Positions 5,706 to 14,819 of a DNA stretch of 33,399 nt are shown here, one piece after another. The stretch lies in NCBI RefSeq assembly GCF_019794555.1, contig NZ_JAIMEP010000021.1, positions 1-33,399 of the forward strand, given 5' to 3'. Numbering within the stretch: position 1 is the stretch's first letter; each line of letters begins with the position of its first letter. Below the pieces are notes generated by a model. That model had not been told where the DNA came from. It did not search any database and saw nothing but the letters and a program-made list of their open reading frames with translations. The position numbers and the translations under genes were made by a program. This DNA comes from Streptococcus suis. GTDB taxonomy: Bacteria; Bacillota; Bacilli; Lactobacillales; Streptococcaceae.

Positions 5706-7954
5706 TGCCCAGAAGAAACAATAAATTTTTAAAATATATCTTGAGAAATCGATATGTTCCATCAAAAAATCGTCGGAGAGTTGGTCAGCATTTACTTCTC
5801 TTGACGGTTTTCGTCTTTTTTATCTTTTTAATCAATTTTGCTTTTATTATTGGAACGGATAGTCGTTCGGGTGTGTCTTTGTCAGAGCGAGCTGCGGCAG
5901 TACATCAGCAAGAAGTGACTGTACAAGCGAGACGTGGTACAATTTATGATCGAACCGGAATTCCAATTGCAGAAGATTCTACCACCTACACAATCTATGC
6001 AATTATAGACACAGATTATGTTTCAGAATTTAAAGAAGTCTTGTATGTTGAAGCAACACAATTTAGCAAGGTTGCAGAAATACTAAATAAACACCTTGGA
6101 ATGGAAACAGATTACGTTCTTCAACAGTTACGACAGCCAGAACTGAAGCAGGTTTATTTTGGAACCTTAGGGAAAAATATTTCTTATAATACAATGACCA
6201 CTATCCAGGAGGAGATGAAGGCGGCGGGGATTGAAGGGATAGCCTTTAATGCCAGCCCAGGTCGGATGTATCCAAATGGAAACTTTGCTTCAATCTTTGT
6301 TGGGTTAGCCAATTTGATTGAAAACAAGGATGGTAGTCATAGCCTGCAAGGTATGAGTGGTATGGAGTACTACCTCAACGATATTCTAGCTGGTCAGGAT
6401 GGTAAGGTTGTCTATGAAAAGGACAGTCAAGGACGCGTCTTGCCAGGCACAGAAAAAGTTGAGACTGAGACCGTAAATGGTCAGGATGTTTACACGACAA
6501 TTTCTGCAGATTTGCAACGATCGCTTGAAACAAATATGGATACTTTCTTTAACAATGCTAAAGGTAAGTATGCAAATGCTACCTTAGTTTCTGCGAAAAC
6601 AGGTGAAATTTTAGCGACAACACAACGCCCAAGTTATGACCCAGATACAAAAGAAGGGCTTGGTGCTGAAGGTTTGCTAGAGCGTTCGTTACTTTACCAA
6701 GAAGCCTTTGAGCCGGGATCAACCATGAAGGTTTTGACAGTAGCTTCTGCAATTGATAATGGTACATTTGATCCAAATGCATATTACACAAATAATGAAT
6801 ACGTAATTGCAGACGCAAAAATCAATGACTGGACTTTAAACGCTGGCCAATCAGCTGTTACGTTAAATTTTGCTCAGGGTTTTTCACTCTCAAGTAACGT
6901 CGGAATGACTTTGTTACAACAAGAAATGGGGGATGAAAAATGGCTAAATTATCTTGCTAAATTTCGCTATGGTTCCCCAACACGATTTGGTATGGGGGAT
7001 GAGGCGCCAGGAATGGTACCAGAGGATAACATTGTTTCTATCGCCATGTCATCGTTTGGTCATGGGATTTCTGCAAACCAAGCACAGATGCTTCGTAGTT
7101 TTACAGCAATTGCCAATAACGGTATCATGTTGGAACCAAAATTTATCTCAGCTCTATATGATCCGAACACGGATACGGCTCGACTTTCTAAAGTGGAAGA
7201 AGTTGGAAATCCGGTTTCAGAAAAAGCGGCGAACGATACTCTTGGATATATGATTAATGTCGGAACGGATCCTGTATTTGGGACACTCTATTCATACGAT
7301 TTGCAGGGACCTTCAATTGTTGTTGATGGATATGATGTTGCAGTCAAATCTGGTTCGGCGGAGATTGCCGGTGAAGATGGGCAAGGGTATATTAAGGGTG
7401 CCTATATTAACTCCGTTGTGGCAATGGTACCTGCCGAAGATCCAGAATTTATCATGTATGTAACTATTCGACAACCGGAATCACTTAATGTTATGTCGTG
7501 GCGTGATATTGTCAATCCGACTTTAAAAGAGGCAATGTTACTAAAAGATAGCTTGAATCTCGATTCTGCAGCTCCTGCTTTGTCACAAGTAACGACAGAG
7601 ACTGAATACAAATTACCGGATCTGATCGGTAAATCTCCAGGGGAAACTGCTGAAGAACTTCGTCGGGAGTTAGTTCAACCTGTTATTCTAGGAAACGGTT
7701 CTGAAATCAAGAATGTTTCTGTGGAAAAAGGAAGCGTGGTCGCAGCCAATCAACAGATTCTCTTGTTAACCAATAAATTTGAAACAATGCCAGACCTATA
7801 TGCCTTAACCAAAGAGAATATGGACCTTTTTGCAGAATGGACGGGTATTGAGGTGACCTATAAGGGTACTGGTTCAAAAGTGGTTGATCAGAGTGTTGAA
7901 GTTGGAACTGCTTTGAAGAATACAAAGAAAATTACAATTACTTTAGGAGACTAA
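5705..7954 (+). CDS. pbp2X: Penicillin-binding protein 2X (class B, septal transpeptidase)
   Basis: PBP2x is the essential septal D,D-transpeptidase of streptococci and the partner of FtsW. The 749-residue protein has a short cytoplasmic tail, one membrane anchor (about 29-49), the dimerisation domain ([10 protein letters not shown]), and the transpeptidase domain with the active-site S339-T-M-K342 motif, S396-S-N398 and K548-S-G550. Two C-terminal PASTA repeats follow (from about [15 protein letters not shown] and from [12 protein letters not shown]). The motif spacing is close to that of pneumococcal PBP2x. Its start overlaps the ftsL stop by one base and mraY follows after one base. The catalytic motifs are intact; I cannot judge resistance mosaicism without an alignment. 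Confidence 0.96.
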   Translation: MPRRNNKFLKYILRNRYVPSKNRRRVGQHLLLLTVFVFFIFLINFAFIIGTDSRSGVSLSERAAAVHQQEVTVQARRGTIYDRTGIPIAEDSTTYTIYAIIDTDYVSEFKEVLYVEATQFSKVAEILNKHLGMETDYVLQQLRQPELKQVYFGTLGKNISYNTMTTIQEEMKAAGIEGIAFNASPGRMYPNGNFASIFVGLANLIENKDGSHSLQGMSGMEYYLNDILAGQDGKVVYEKDSQGRVLPGTEKVETETVNGQDVYTTISADLQRSLETNMDTFFNNAKGKYANATLVSAKTGEILATTQRPSYDPDTKEGLGAEGLLERSLLYQEAFEPGSTMKVLTVASAIDNGTFDPNAYYTNNEYVIADAKINDWTLNAGQSAVTLNFAQGFSLSSNVGMTLLQQEMGDEKWLNYLAKFRYGSPTRFGMGDEAPGMVPEDNIVSIAMSSFGHGISANQAQMLRSFTAIANNGIMLEPKFISALYDPNTDTARLSKVEEVGNPVSEKAANDTLGYMINVGTDPVFGTLYSYDLQGPSIVVDGYDVAVKSGSAEIAGEDGQGYIKGAYINSVVAMVPAEDPEFIMYVTIRQPESLNVMSWRDIVNPTLKEAMLLKDSLNLDSAAPALSQVTTETEYKLPDLIGKSPGETAEELRRELVQPVILGNGSEIKNVSVEKGSVVAANQQILLLTNKFETMPDLYALTKENMDLFAEWTGIEVTYKGTGSKVVDQSVEVGTALKNTKKITITLGD

Positions 7955-7955
7955 C

Positions 7956-8954
7956 ATGCAATTTGCACTAATGTCGGGATTAGTTGCCTTTTTGGCAACA
8001 GTAGTCTTAATCCCTCGATTTATTACTTTTTATCAAGCTAAACGCATTGAAGGCCAACAGATGCATGAAGATGTCAAGCAGCATCAATTCAAGGCAGGAA
8101 CACCAACGATGGGGGGTACTGTTTTTCTAGTAGTTGCGATTCTGGTTAGTTTTATCTTCGCAGCAATGACTCACATGTTGACTGGTGGCGTTATTGCCAT
8201 TCTATTCATCTTAGCCCTCTATGGTTTAGTGGGATTCTTGGATGATTTTCTGAAAATTTTCCGTAAAATTAATGAAGGCTTGAACCCTAAACAAAAGCTT
8301 GCCTTGCAAATTCTAGGTGGCGTTGTTTTCTACTTTGTGCATGTTCGAGGAGCTGGTGGGGGTGAACTAAACGCATTTGGCTATATGCTAAATCTAGGAG
8401 TTCTCTATTTTCCTTTTGTACTATTTTGGTTGGTTGGCTTTTCAAATGCTGTCAACTTGACCGATGGTATTGATGGGCTTGCCTCTATCTCAGTTGTTAT
8501 CAGCCTTCTAGCTTACTCTGTCATCGCCTTCAATGAGCAAAAATTCGATATTCTTCTAGTTTGTGTGACCATGATTGGTGGCTTGCTCGGTTTCTTTGTT
8601 TATAACCGTAAACCAGCGAAGATTTTCATGGGTGATGTGGGAAGCTTGGCTCTCGGCGGTATGTTGGCAACTATTTCAATTGCCCTCCGTCAGGAATGGA
8701 CCCTCCTCCTTATCGGCTTGGTCTATGTCATTGAAACGTCCTCTGTTATGTTGCAGGTTTCATATTTTAAATACACCAAAAAACGCTTTGGAGAAGGTCG
8801 TCGTATCTTCCGAATGACTCCTTTTCATCACCATTTAGAGCTCGGAGGTTTGACCGGAAAAGCTGAAAAATGGAGCGAATGGAAGGTGGATGCCTTTCTT
8901 TGGTCGGTAGGACTGGTTATGAGTTTGATTACCTTGGCTATACTTTATTTATAG
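7956..8954 (+). CDS. mraY: Phospho-N-acetylmuramoyl-pentapeptide-transferase MraY
   Basis: MraY transfers phospho-MurNAc-pentapeptide from UDP to undecaprenyl phosphate, making lipid I at the membrane. The 332-residue protein has about ten hydrophobic segments and the family motifs: TPTMGG (49-54), the DD pair in GFLDDFLKI (D96, D97), [10 protein letters not shown] (D170, D173), [10 protein letters not shown] (D227) and FHHHLE (H291-293). The length is typical of streptococcal MraY. It closes the operon: the ATG comes one base after the pbp2X stop and a terminator lies 19 bases after the mraY stop. Confidence 0.97.
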   Translation: MQFALMSGLVAFLATVVLIPRFITFYQAKRIEGQQMHEDVKQHQFKAGTPTMGGTVFLVVAILVSFIFAAMTHMLTGGVIAILFILALYGLVGFLDDFLKIFRKINEGLNPKQKLALQILGGVVFYFVHVRGAGGGELNAFGYMLNLGVLYFPFVLFWLVGFSNAVNLTDGIDGLASISVVISLLAYSVIAFNEQKFDILLVCVTMIGGLLGFFVYNRKPAKIFMGDVGSLALGGMLATISIALRQEWTLLLIGLVYVIETSSVMLQVSYFKYTKKRFGEGRRIFRMTPFHHHLELGGLTGKAEKWSEWKVDAFLWSVGLVMSLITLAILYL

Positions 8955-8972
8955 ATTTACAATGAGTAGCAG

Positions 8973-8995
8973 AAACAGCAGAAATGCTGTTTTTG
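8973..8995 (+). terminator. Terminator of the rsmH-mraY operon
   Basis: AAACAGCA (8973-8980), loop GAAA and TGCTGTTT (8985-8992) form a perfect 8-bp hairpin followed by a short T run (TTTTTG). The T run is shared with an extended -10 promoter immediately downstream. Confidence 0.75.
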
Positions 8996-9004
8996 TGCTA
9001 TAAT
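8996..9004 (+). promoter_or_regulatory. Extended -10 promoter after mraY
   Basis: TGCTATAAT (TG, C, perfect TATAAT) directly follows the terminator T run; no good -35 is visible. It would give a leader of about 370 bases before the DEAD-box helicase gene. Confidence 0.6.
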
Positions 9005-9021
9005 AGAGGGTAATCTAAAAA

Positions 9022-9105
9022 CGAACTTCATTCGCAAGGCTATTACTGTCTCAATGAGACTTGGCAGATTTTTACATATTGCAAAGCATAGGGAAAGCAG
9101 TAATA
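9022..9105 (+). ncRNA. Possible structured leader or small RNA upstream of the helicase gene
   Basis: Downstream of the 8996-9004 promoter, TATTACTG (9041-9048) can pair with CAGTAATA (9098-9105), enclosing a small hairpin GTCTC-AAT-GAGAC (9048-9060). A CGAA...TTCG pair lies at 9022-9034. This looks like a folded RNA rather than random sequence, but I do not recognise a known family and no coding frame of note crosses it. It might be a 5' leader, a small RNA or chance. Confidence 0.35.
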
Positions 9106-9114
9106 CATACTTTT

Positions 9115-9324
9115 ATTCTCTTCGAAAATCAAAAGCAGACGTTGTTGACTTGATTTGATGAGTGAAAGGCTCCAGCGGAGCCTTTCAGCCTGTTACCTTG
9201 CAACCAAAATAGTAACAGGGTTTTAACTGCATTATATCGATACAATCTATGTTCGCTCAATTTACAACCTCCAAAGGTTCCCTGAACCTTTGGAGCGGGT
9301 CTGATTTTGATTTTCATTGAGTAT
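9115..9324. repeat. MITE-like repeat with inverted ends and three internal hairpins
   Basis: The ends are inverted copies: GAAAATCAAAAGCAGAC (9124-9140) matches the reverse complement of GTCTGATTTTGATTTTC (9299-9315) in all but one base. Inside lie three perfect stems: 9164-9173 with 9177-9186 (10 bp, loop AGC), 9189-9196 with 9212-9219 (8 bp, CCTGTTAC/GTAACAGG) and 9269-9280 with 9284-9295 (12 bp, loop CCT). The outer words CTTCGAAAATC and GATTTTCATTGAGTA resemble the ends of dispersed intergenic repeats I recall from streptococcal genomes. No protein-coding role is credible. Confidence 0.7.
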
Positions 9325-9380
9325 GAATATAATTCTGAAGACGGTTTTGAATATTTCTTGCGACTGAATTAGAGGAAACC

Positions 9381-10724
9381 ATGAAATTTACAGATATGAA
9401 ACTCAAGCCTTATCTTCAAGAGGCATTGAAAGAAATTAACTTTGTCCAGCCGACAGAAGTTCAGGAAAAATTGATTCCTGTTGTCTTGTCAGGTCGTGAC
9501 TTGATTGGAGAGTCAAAAACAGGCTCAGGGAAGACCCATACTTTTTTGATTCCAATTTTTCAAAAATTAGATGAAGAAGTAGACCAAGTTCAAGCAGTTA
9601 TTACGGCACCTTCGCGCGAATTGTCAACCCAAATCTATCAGGCAGCTCGTCAGCTGGCTAGTCATTCTGAGACTGAAATTCGAGTCAGCAATTATGTAGG
9701 TGGTACAGACAAGAATCGCCAGATTGACAAGCTCCAAGCTGGGCAACCTCACATTGTTATTGGGACACCAGGGCGTATCTATGATTTGGTAAAATCAGGT
9801 GACCTTGCTATCCATAAAGCCAAAATCTTTGTAGTGGATGAGGCTGATATGACACTGGATATGGGCTTTTTAGAAACAGTGGATAAAATTGCTGGAAGTT
9901 TGCCTAAAGATCTTCAATTTATGGTCTTCTCAGCGACTATTCCGCAAAAACTGCAACCGTTTTTGAAAAAATACTTGTCTAACCCAGTTATGGAACAAAT
10001 CAAGACCCACACTGTGATTTCTGATACGATTGAAAACTGGTTGATTTCGACAAAGGGTCGTGACCGTAATGCTCAGGTTTTAGAGGCAACCAAGCTCATG
10101 CAACCTTATTTGGCAATGATTTTTGTGAATACTAAGACGCGTGCGGATGAATTGCATAGCTATCTGACAGAAAACGGTCTTCGTGTTGCAAAGATTCATG
10201 GGGACATTCCGCCGCGTGAGCGGAAGCGAATCATGAATCAGGTGAAAAACTTAGACTATCAATACATTGTAGCGACCGACTTGGCTGCTCGTGGTATAGA
10301 TATTGAGGGTGTCAGCCATGTCATTAATGATGCCATTCCACAAGACCTTTCTTTCTTTGTACACCGTGTCGGTCGTACAGGACGTAACGGTTTACCAGGT
10401 ATTGCCATTACCCTTTATCAACCGAGTGATGATGAAGATATTCGAGAATTAGAAAAACTAAATATCAAATTCTTACCGAAAGAAATGAAAAATGGTGAGT
10501 TTGTTGATACCTATGACCGTGATCGTCGTGTAAATCGTGAAAAGTCTCGTGAAAAGCTAGATTTGGAAATGATTGGTTTGGTCAAGAAGAAAAAGAAAAA
10601 AGTCAAACCAGGCTACAAAAAGAAAATTCAGTGGGCTGTTGATGAGAAGCGTCGGAAGAACAAACGGGTTGAAGCGCGTGCTAAAGGCCGTGCGGAACGG
10701 AAGGCAAAACGTCAAACCTTTTAA
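9381..10724 (+). CDS. DEAD-box ATP-dependent RNA helicase (CshB-like)
   Basis: The 447-residue protein unwinds RNA at the cost of ATP; relatives act in cold adaptation, ribosome assembly and mRNA decay. Visible motifs in order: Q motif (FVQPTEVQ, 21-28), Walker A SKTGSGKT (45-52), PSRELSTQ, TPGR, VDEAD (152-156), SAT (184-186), then the second RecA domain with ATDLAARGIDI and HRVGRTGR. The C-terminal 60 residues are strongly basic (KKKKKKVKPGYKKK, RRKNKRVEARAKGRAERKAKR), a likely RNA-binding tail. GAGGAAACC precedes the ATG. It lies downstream of a hairpin-rich region that would form its leader if the 8999 promoter is used. Confidence 0.93.
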   Translation: MKFTDMKLKPYLQEALKEINFVQPTEVQEKLIPVVLSGRDLIGESKTGSGKTHTFLIPIFQKLDEEVDQVQAVITAPSRELSTQIYQAARQLASHSETEIRVSNYVGGTDKNRQIDKLQAGQPHIVIGTPGRIYDLVKSGDLAIHKAKIFVVDEADMTLDMGFLETVDKIAGSLPKDLQFMVFSATIPQKLQPFLKKYLSNPVMEQIKTHTVISDTIENWLISTKGRDRNAQVLEATKLMQPYLAMIFVNTKTRADELHSYLTENGLRVAKIHGDIPPRERKRIMNQVKNLDYQYIVATDLAARGIDIEGVSHVINDAIPQDLSFFVHRVGRTGRNGLPGIAITLYQPSDDEDIRELEKLNIKFLPKEMKNGEFVDTYDRDRRVNREKSREKLDLEMIGLVKKKKKKVKPGYKKKIQWAVDEKRRKNKRVEARAKGRAERKAKRQTF

Positions 10725-10742
10725 GAGTACTGAGGGAATACA

Positions 10743-10967
10743 ATGTTACAAAATATCTTAAGCTTTTATTTACAAGGGCTCTTGATTGCAGCGATTTTTG
10801 TTATTGTGATTAGTTTTATTTGGTTTGTAATCCGCGCTAGCAAGGGCGTAGATAAGACCTTACAAGAACGACACGACTTTTTATTTGATTTACTGATGAT
10901 TAATGTTATGACGATTCCGATTGTGGCTTTTGGAGTCGTCAGTATCATTTTGATGATAAAAGTATAG
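10743..10967 (+). CDS. DUF4059-family small membrane protein
   Basis: The 74-residue protein has two hydrophobic helices (about 8-30 and 48-72) joined by a charged loop (RASKGVDKTLQERHDF). I recognise it as a DUF4059 protein, a short streptococcal family of unknown function commonly found just upstream of thioredoxin reductase. It begins 18 bases after the helicase stop (GAGGGAATACA before the ATG) and ends 12 bases before trxB, so helicase, DUF4059, trxB and yceD are probably co-transcribed. Confidence 0.85.
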   Translation: MLQNILSFYLQGLLIAAIFVIVISFIWFVIRASKGVDKTLQERHDFLFDLLMINVMTIPIVAFGVVSIILMIKV

Positions 10968-10979
10968 AGGGAAAGAATC

Positions 10980-11897
10980 ATGTACGATACAATTGTAATT
11001 GGTGCAGGCCCAGCCGGAATGACAGCAGCGCTTTATGCGGGGCGAAGCAATCTAAAAGTGGCCTTATTAGAACGTGGTATTTATGGCGGACAAATGAACA
11101 ATACCGCTGAAATCGAAAACTATCCGGGTTATGACCATATCTCAGGTCCTGCCTTGGCGGAAAAGATGTTTGAGCCTCTGGAAAAATTTGGAGTGGATCA
11201 TATTTTTGGAACCTTGATTCGAATTGAAGAGGATGGTCCTATTAAAAAAGTTATCACTGAAGATGGCGTTTTGAAAACCAAGTCTATCATTCTGGCTATG
11301 GGTGCAAAACATCGCTTGCTTGGTGTGCCTGGAGAAGATACTTACAATAGCCGTGGTGTTTCATACTGTGCAGTTTGTGACGGTGCTTTCTTTAGGGGTC
11401 AAAAACTCTTGGTTGTCGGAGGTGGCGATTCTGCGGTAGAAGAAGCTTTATTCTTGACTCAATTTGCCGAGTCAGTGACCATTGTTCACCGAAGAGACCA
11501 GCTTCGTGCTCAAAAGGTCATTCAAGACCGTGCATTTGCCAACGAAAAAATAAATTTCATCTGGGATAGCGTCGTTGAAGAAATCAAGGGTGATGACCTT
11601 CGAGTACAAAGTGTTGTTATTAAAAATGTAAAAACAGAAGAAGTCAGTGAACTTGATTTTGGTGGCGTCTTTATCTATGTTGGTTTGGATCCGATGACAG
11701 AATCGGTTGCAGATTTAGGAATTACGGATGAAGCTGGCTGGGTCGTTACAAATGAAAAAATGGAAACGAGCAAGGCTGGTATTTATGCCATCGGTGATAT
11801 TCGCCAAAATCAACTTCGTCAAATTGCAACTGCAGTTGGAAATGGAGCAGTTGCAGGACAAGAAGTTTACAACTACATCACAGAACTAGCTGAATAG
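10980..11897 (+). CDS. trxB: Thioredoxin reductase (NADPH)
   Basis: TrxB passes electrons from NADPH via FAD to oxidised thioredoxin in the cytoplasm. The 305-residue protein shows the FAD-binding GAGPAGM (8-14), the redox-active disulphide S-Y-C130-A-V-C133-D, the NADPH-binding GGGDSAVEEA (about 147-156), HRRDQLRAQ, and the C-terminal FAD motif YAIGDIR. The length is normal. A GAGGGAAAG ribosome site precedes the ATG. It lies between the DUF4059 gene and yceD. Confidence 0.95.
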   Translation: MYDTIVIGAGPAGMTAALYAGRSNLKVALLERGIYGGQMNNTAEIENYPGYDHISGPALAEKMFEPLEKFGVDHIFGTLIRIEEDGPIKKVITEDGVLKTKSIILAMGAKHRLLGVPGEDTYNSRGVSYCAVCDGAFFRGQKLLVVGGGDSAVEEALFLTQFAESVTIVHRRDQLRAQKVIQDRAFANEKINFIWDSVVEEIKGDDLRVQSVVIKNVKTEEVSELDFGGVFIYVGLDPMTESVADLGITDEAGWVVTNEKMETSKAGIYAIGDIRQNQLRQIATAVGNGAVAGQEVYNYITELAE

Positions 11898-11906
11898 GGG
11901 AATACA

Positions 11907-12446
11907 ATGTTTCATATTTACGATATTCAGAAAAATCCAGATGGAATTTCCTTTGAAAAAACCCTGGATTTACATGAAGAATTGCAGGCACGAAATAGTG
12001 AAGTTCTAGGATTGTCACCTGTACAAGTGTCTGGTAATGTTCGATTTGAGTCAGGCTTCTTTTTCTTAGATTATCAAATGACCTATGATATCACCCTGGC
12101 ATCTAGTCGTTCACTAAAACCAGTGGTTTTACATGAGTCGCAGGAGGTCAATGAGCTGTTTGTAGCTAATGAAGCCGTTCTCAAAGAACAAGATTTGATC
12201 GATGAAGATATGGTTTTAGTGGTGGAAAGTGATCAGATTGTCCTCGATGAAAGCGTGGCGGATAATATTTTGCTAGCTGTTCCAATCAAGGTGTTGTCAC
12301 CTGATGAAGAAGCTGAAAAGGACTTGCCGTCAGGTCAATCATGGACATTGATGACAGAAGAAACCTTCCAGCAGCAAGCACAAGAAAAGAAAGAGGCCAA
12401 TAGCCCCTTTGCTCAATTGCAAGGACTATTTGAAGAGGATGAATAG
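11907..12446 (+). CDS. yceD: YceD/DUF177 family protein (23S rRNA accumulation)
   Basis: The 179-residue acidic protein fits the DUF177/YceD family: an N-terminal beta-rich part with [33 protein letters not shown] and a C-terminal motif region with [39 protein letters not shown]. YceD is linked to 23S rRNA processing in E. coli and plants. In most bacteria it sits directly upstream of rpmF (L32); here the next gene is gnd, so that link is missing. It starts nine bases after trxB (GGGGAATACA) and ends the operon. Confidence 0.85.
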   Translation: MFHIYDIQKNPDGISFEKTLDLHEELQARNSEVLGLSPVQVSGNVRFESGFFFLDYQMTYDITLASSRSLKPVVLHESQEVNELFVANEAVLKEQDLIDEDMVLVVESDQIVLDESVADNILLAVPIKVLSPDEEAEKDLPSGQSWTLMTEETFQQQAQEKKEANSPFAQLQGLFEEDE

Positions 12447-12482
12447 TCCGAGCCTTTGAATGGTTAAATTATCAGAAAATTC

Positions 12483-12511
12483 TTGTCAATTTTGGGTTTT
12501 CGGTGTATAAT
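12483..12511 (+). promoter_or_regulatory. Promoter of gnd
   Basis: TTGTCA (12483-12488), a 17-base spacer and TATAAT (12506-12511) make a strong sigma-A promoter 30 bases before the gnd ATG. Confidence 0.85.
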
Positions 12512-12541
12512 GAAAAAGATACTAACAAGAGGAGTAAACTA

Positions 12542-13969
12542 ATGACAAAAGCAAATTTTGGTGTTGTAGGGATGGCTGTTATGGGCCGCAACCTTGCGCT
12601 TAACGTTGAATCACGTGGCTATACAGTAGCCATTTATAACCGTTCTGCTGATAAGACTGAGGATGTTGTGGCAAGCAACCCTGGAAAAAACTTGGTACCT
12701 AGTTATGATGTAGAAAGCTTTGTTGCTTCTATTGAAAAACCTCGCCGTATCATGTTGATGGTTCAAGCTGGACCTGGTACAGATGCAACAATCCAAGCAT
12801 TGTTACCACACTTGGATGAAGGCGATATCTTGATTGATGGCGGTAACACTTTCTATGAAGATACAATCCGTCGTTCTAAAGAATTAGCAAACTCAGGAAT
12901 TAACTTTATCGGAACAGGTGTATCTGGTGGTGAAAAAGGTGCTCTTGAGGGTCCTTCTATCATGCCTGGTGGTCAAAAAGAAGCCTATGAGTTGGTAGCA
13001 GACGTCTTAGAAGAAATTTCAGCAAAAGCCCCAGAAGATGGTGCGCCATGTGTTACATACATTGGTCCGGATGGTGCTGGTCATTATGTTAAAATGGTTC
13101 ACAACGGTATCGAGTACGGAGATATGCAATTGATTGCTGAATCATATGATTTGATGCAACATTTGCTCGGCTTGTCTGTTGATGAAATGGCTGATATTTT
13201 CACTGAGTGGAATAAGGGTGAATTAGATAGCTACCTGATTGAAATCACTGCGGATATCTTGAAACGAAAAGATGATGAAGGCCAAGATGGTCCAATCGTT
13301 GATTATATTTTAGATGCTGCTGGTAACAAGGGTACTGGTAAATGGACTAGCCAATCATCACTTGATTTGGGTGTGCCATTATCATTGATCACAGAGTCTG
13401 TATTTGCTCGTTATATTTCTACATACAAAGAAGAACGTGTGGCTGCAAGTAAAGTTCTTCCAAAACCAGCTCCATTTGCCTATGAAGGGGATAAGGCTGA
13501 ATTGGTCGAAAAAATCCGTCAAGCCCTCTACTTCTCAAAAATTATGTCTTATGCACAAGGCTTTGCACAATTGCGTGTAGCATCTAAAGAAAACAACTGG
13601 AACCTACCATTTGGTGAAATCGCAAAAATCTGGCGTGCAGGTTGTATCATTCGTGCTCGCTTCTTGCAAAAAATTACAGATGCATACGGCCGTGATGAAG
13701 ATTTGGCAAACTTGCTTTTGGATGAATACTTCCTTGATGTAACAGCGAAATACCAACAGGCTGTTCGTGATGTTGTTGCTTTGGCAGTTCAAGCAGGAGT
13801 TCCTGTACCAACTTTCTCTGCAGCGATTACATACTTTGATAGCTATCGTGCTGAAAACTTACCAGCCAACTTGATTCAAGCACAACGTGACTATTTTGGT
13901 GCTCACACATATAACCGTAAAGACAAAGAAGGTGTCTTCCATTACGACTGGTATAGCGAATCAAAATAA
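12542..13969 (+). CDS. gnd: 6-phosphogluconate dehydrogenase (NADP+, decarboxylating)
   Basis: Gnd oxidises 6-phosphogluconate to ribulose 5-phosphate and CO2 with NADP+, the last oxidative step of the pentose phosphate pathway and an NADPH source. The 475-residue protein has the Rossmann motif [15 protein letters not shown] near its start, [19 protein letters not shown] (substrate binding) and [16 protein letters not shown] with the catalytic Lys. I chose the ATG at 12542 (GGAG eight bases upstream); an in-frame ATG at 12503 lies in the promoter. The following regulator resembles RitR, which is next to gnd in pneumococcus too. Confidence 0.96.
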   Translation: MTKANFGVVGMAVMGRNLALNVESRGYTVAIYNRSADKTEDVVASNPGKNLVPSYDVESFVASIEKPRRIMLMVQAGPGTDATIQALLPHLDEGDILIDGGNTFYEDTIRRSKELANSGINFIGTGVSGGEKGALEGPSIMPGGQKEAYELVADVLEEISAKAPEDGAPCVTYIGPDGAGHYVKMVHNGIEYGDMQLIAESYDLMQHLLGLSVDEMADIFTEWNKGELDSYLIEITADILKRKDDEGQDGPIVDYILDAAGNKGTGKWTSQSSLDLGVPLSLITESVFARYISTYKEERVAASKVLPKPAPFAYEGDKAELVEKIRQALYFSKIMSYAQGFAQLRVASKENNWNLPFGEIAKIWRAGCIIRARFLQKITDAYGRDEDLANLLLDEYFLDVTAKYQQAVRDVVALAVQAGVPVPTFSAAITYFDSYRAENLPANLIQAQRDYFGAHTYNRKDKEGVFHYDWYSESK

Positions 13970-13977
13970 GAATAGAT

Positions 13978-14001
13978 GGGCGTGAGAGCGCCCTTCTTTC
14001 T
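13978..14001 (+). terminator. Weak terminator or attenuator after gnd
   Basis: GGGCG (13978-13982) and CGCCC (13989-13993) form a short GC stem with loop TGAGAG, followed by TTCTTTCT. The T run is interrupted, so read-through into the next regulator gene is likely. Confidence 0.5.
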
Positions 14002-14050
14002 AGTCATGATTCGATTCCTAAACCATGCAACTATAGAAAAAGGATGAACA

Positions 14051-14740
14051 ATGGCTAAGAAAATTTTGATTGCTGGGAAAGAGCGTAATCTTTCACATTT
14101 TGTTTCCATGGAACTTCAGAAGAAGGAGTATATCGTTGATTATGCTTCAACAGGGAAAGAAGCTTTATCACTAGCTCATGAGACAGACTTTGATTTGGTT
14201 TTGATGAGTTTCCAATTATCCGATATGTCCAGCAAGGAGTTGGCTAAGGAGCTTCTTGCAATCAAACCTGCTACGGTGATGATTGTAGTTGTCGAACCAA
14301 CAGAAGTGGCTGAACATGGGGAAGATGTATTGACGTATGCGGTATTTTACGTTGTGAAGCCATTTGTTATTAGTGACTTGGTGGAACAAATTTCCGATAT
14401 TTTCCGTGGTAGAGATTTTATTGAAACAAATTGTAAACAGGTTCATTTGCATGCGGCCTATCGAGATTTAAAAGTTGATTTTCAAAACCGAACGGTCACA
14501 CGGGGAGATGAGTTAATCAACTTGACGCGTCGAGAATATGATTTGCTGGCGACATTGATGAATAGTCCAGAACCAGTTAGCCGAGAACAGCTTCTTGAAC
14601 GAGTCTGGAAGTATGAAGCGGCCTCTGAAACCAATGTTGTGGATGTCTATATCCGTTATCTTCGTGGAAAATTAGATGTTCCAGGACAGGCTTCCTATAT
14701 TCGGACGGTACGTGGTGTTGGCTATACCATGAGAGATTAG
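14051..14740 (+). CDS. ritR: Orphan OmpR-family response regulator without phospho-acceptor Asp (RitR-like; annotated CovR in S. suis)
   Basis: The 229-residue protein has a receiver-like domain (1-118), a linker and an OmpR/PhoB winged-helix domain (about 130-228) ending TNVVDVYIRYLRGKLDV...IRTVRGVGYTM. The receiver has lost the usual chemistry: the acidic pair after strand 1 is A8-G9-K10, the phospho-Asp position is Ser53 (VLMSFQLS) and the conserved Thr is Val81; only Lys103 (VVKPF) remains. No histidine kinase gene is nearby. Location after gnd, the FRGRDFI linker and a single Cys at position 128 match pneumococcal RitR, an Asp-less redox regulator of iron uptake controlled through Cys128. 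In S. suis a gene of this type has been called orphan covR, a virulence repressor. Orthology to RitR is my inference. Confidence 0.88.
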   Translation: MAKKILIAGKERNLSHFVSMELQKKEYIVDYASTGKEALSLAHETDFDLVLMSFQLSDMSSKELAKELLAIKPATVMIVVVEPTEVAEHGEDVLTYAVFYVVKPFVISDLVEQISDIFRGRDFIETNCKQVHLHAAYRDLKVDFQNRTVTRGDELINLTRREYDLLATLMNSPEPVSREQLLERVWKYEAASETNVVDVYIRYLRGKLDVPGQASYIRTVRGVGYTMRD

Positions 14741-14746
14741 AGACAA

Positions 14747-14773
14747 GAGAGAGTGTAAAGCTCTTTCTTTTTG
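14747..14773 (+). terminator. Terminator after the RitR-like gene
   Basis: GAGAGAG (14747-14753) pairs with CTCTTTC (14761-14767, one G-U) across loop TGTAAAG, followed by TTTTTG. Confidence 0.6.
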
Positions 14774-14783
14774 TTTCTACCTA

Positions 14784-14792
14784 TGTTAGAAT
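14784..14792 (+). promoter_or_regulatory. Possible extended -10 promoter of the AI-2E family gene
   Basis: TGTTAGAAT reads as an extended -10 (TG, T, TAGAAT) 28 bases before the ATG; a matching -35 is poor. Confidence 0.4.
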
Positions 14793-14819
14793 GGTATAGA
14801 TTATAAGGAGTATAATTCT

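Noticed and set aside
9129..9317. 62-codon reading frame on the - strand
   Set aside because: It spans the MITE-like repeat from end to end, including its three hairpins; it has no ribosome site or family resemblance and is explained by the repeat.
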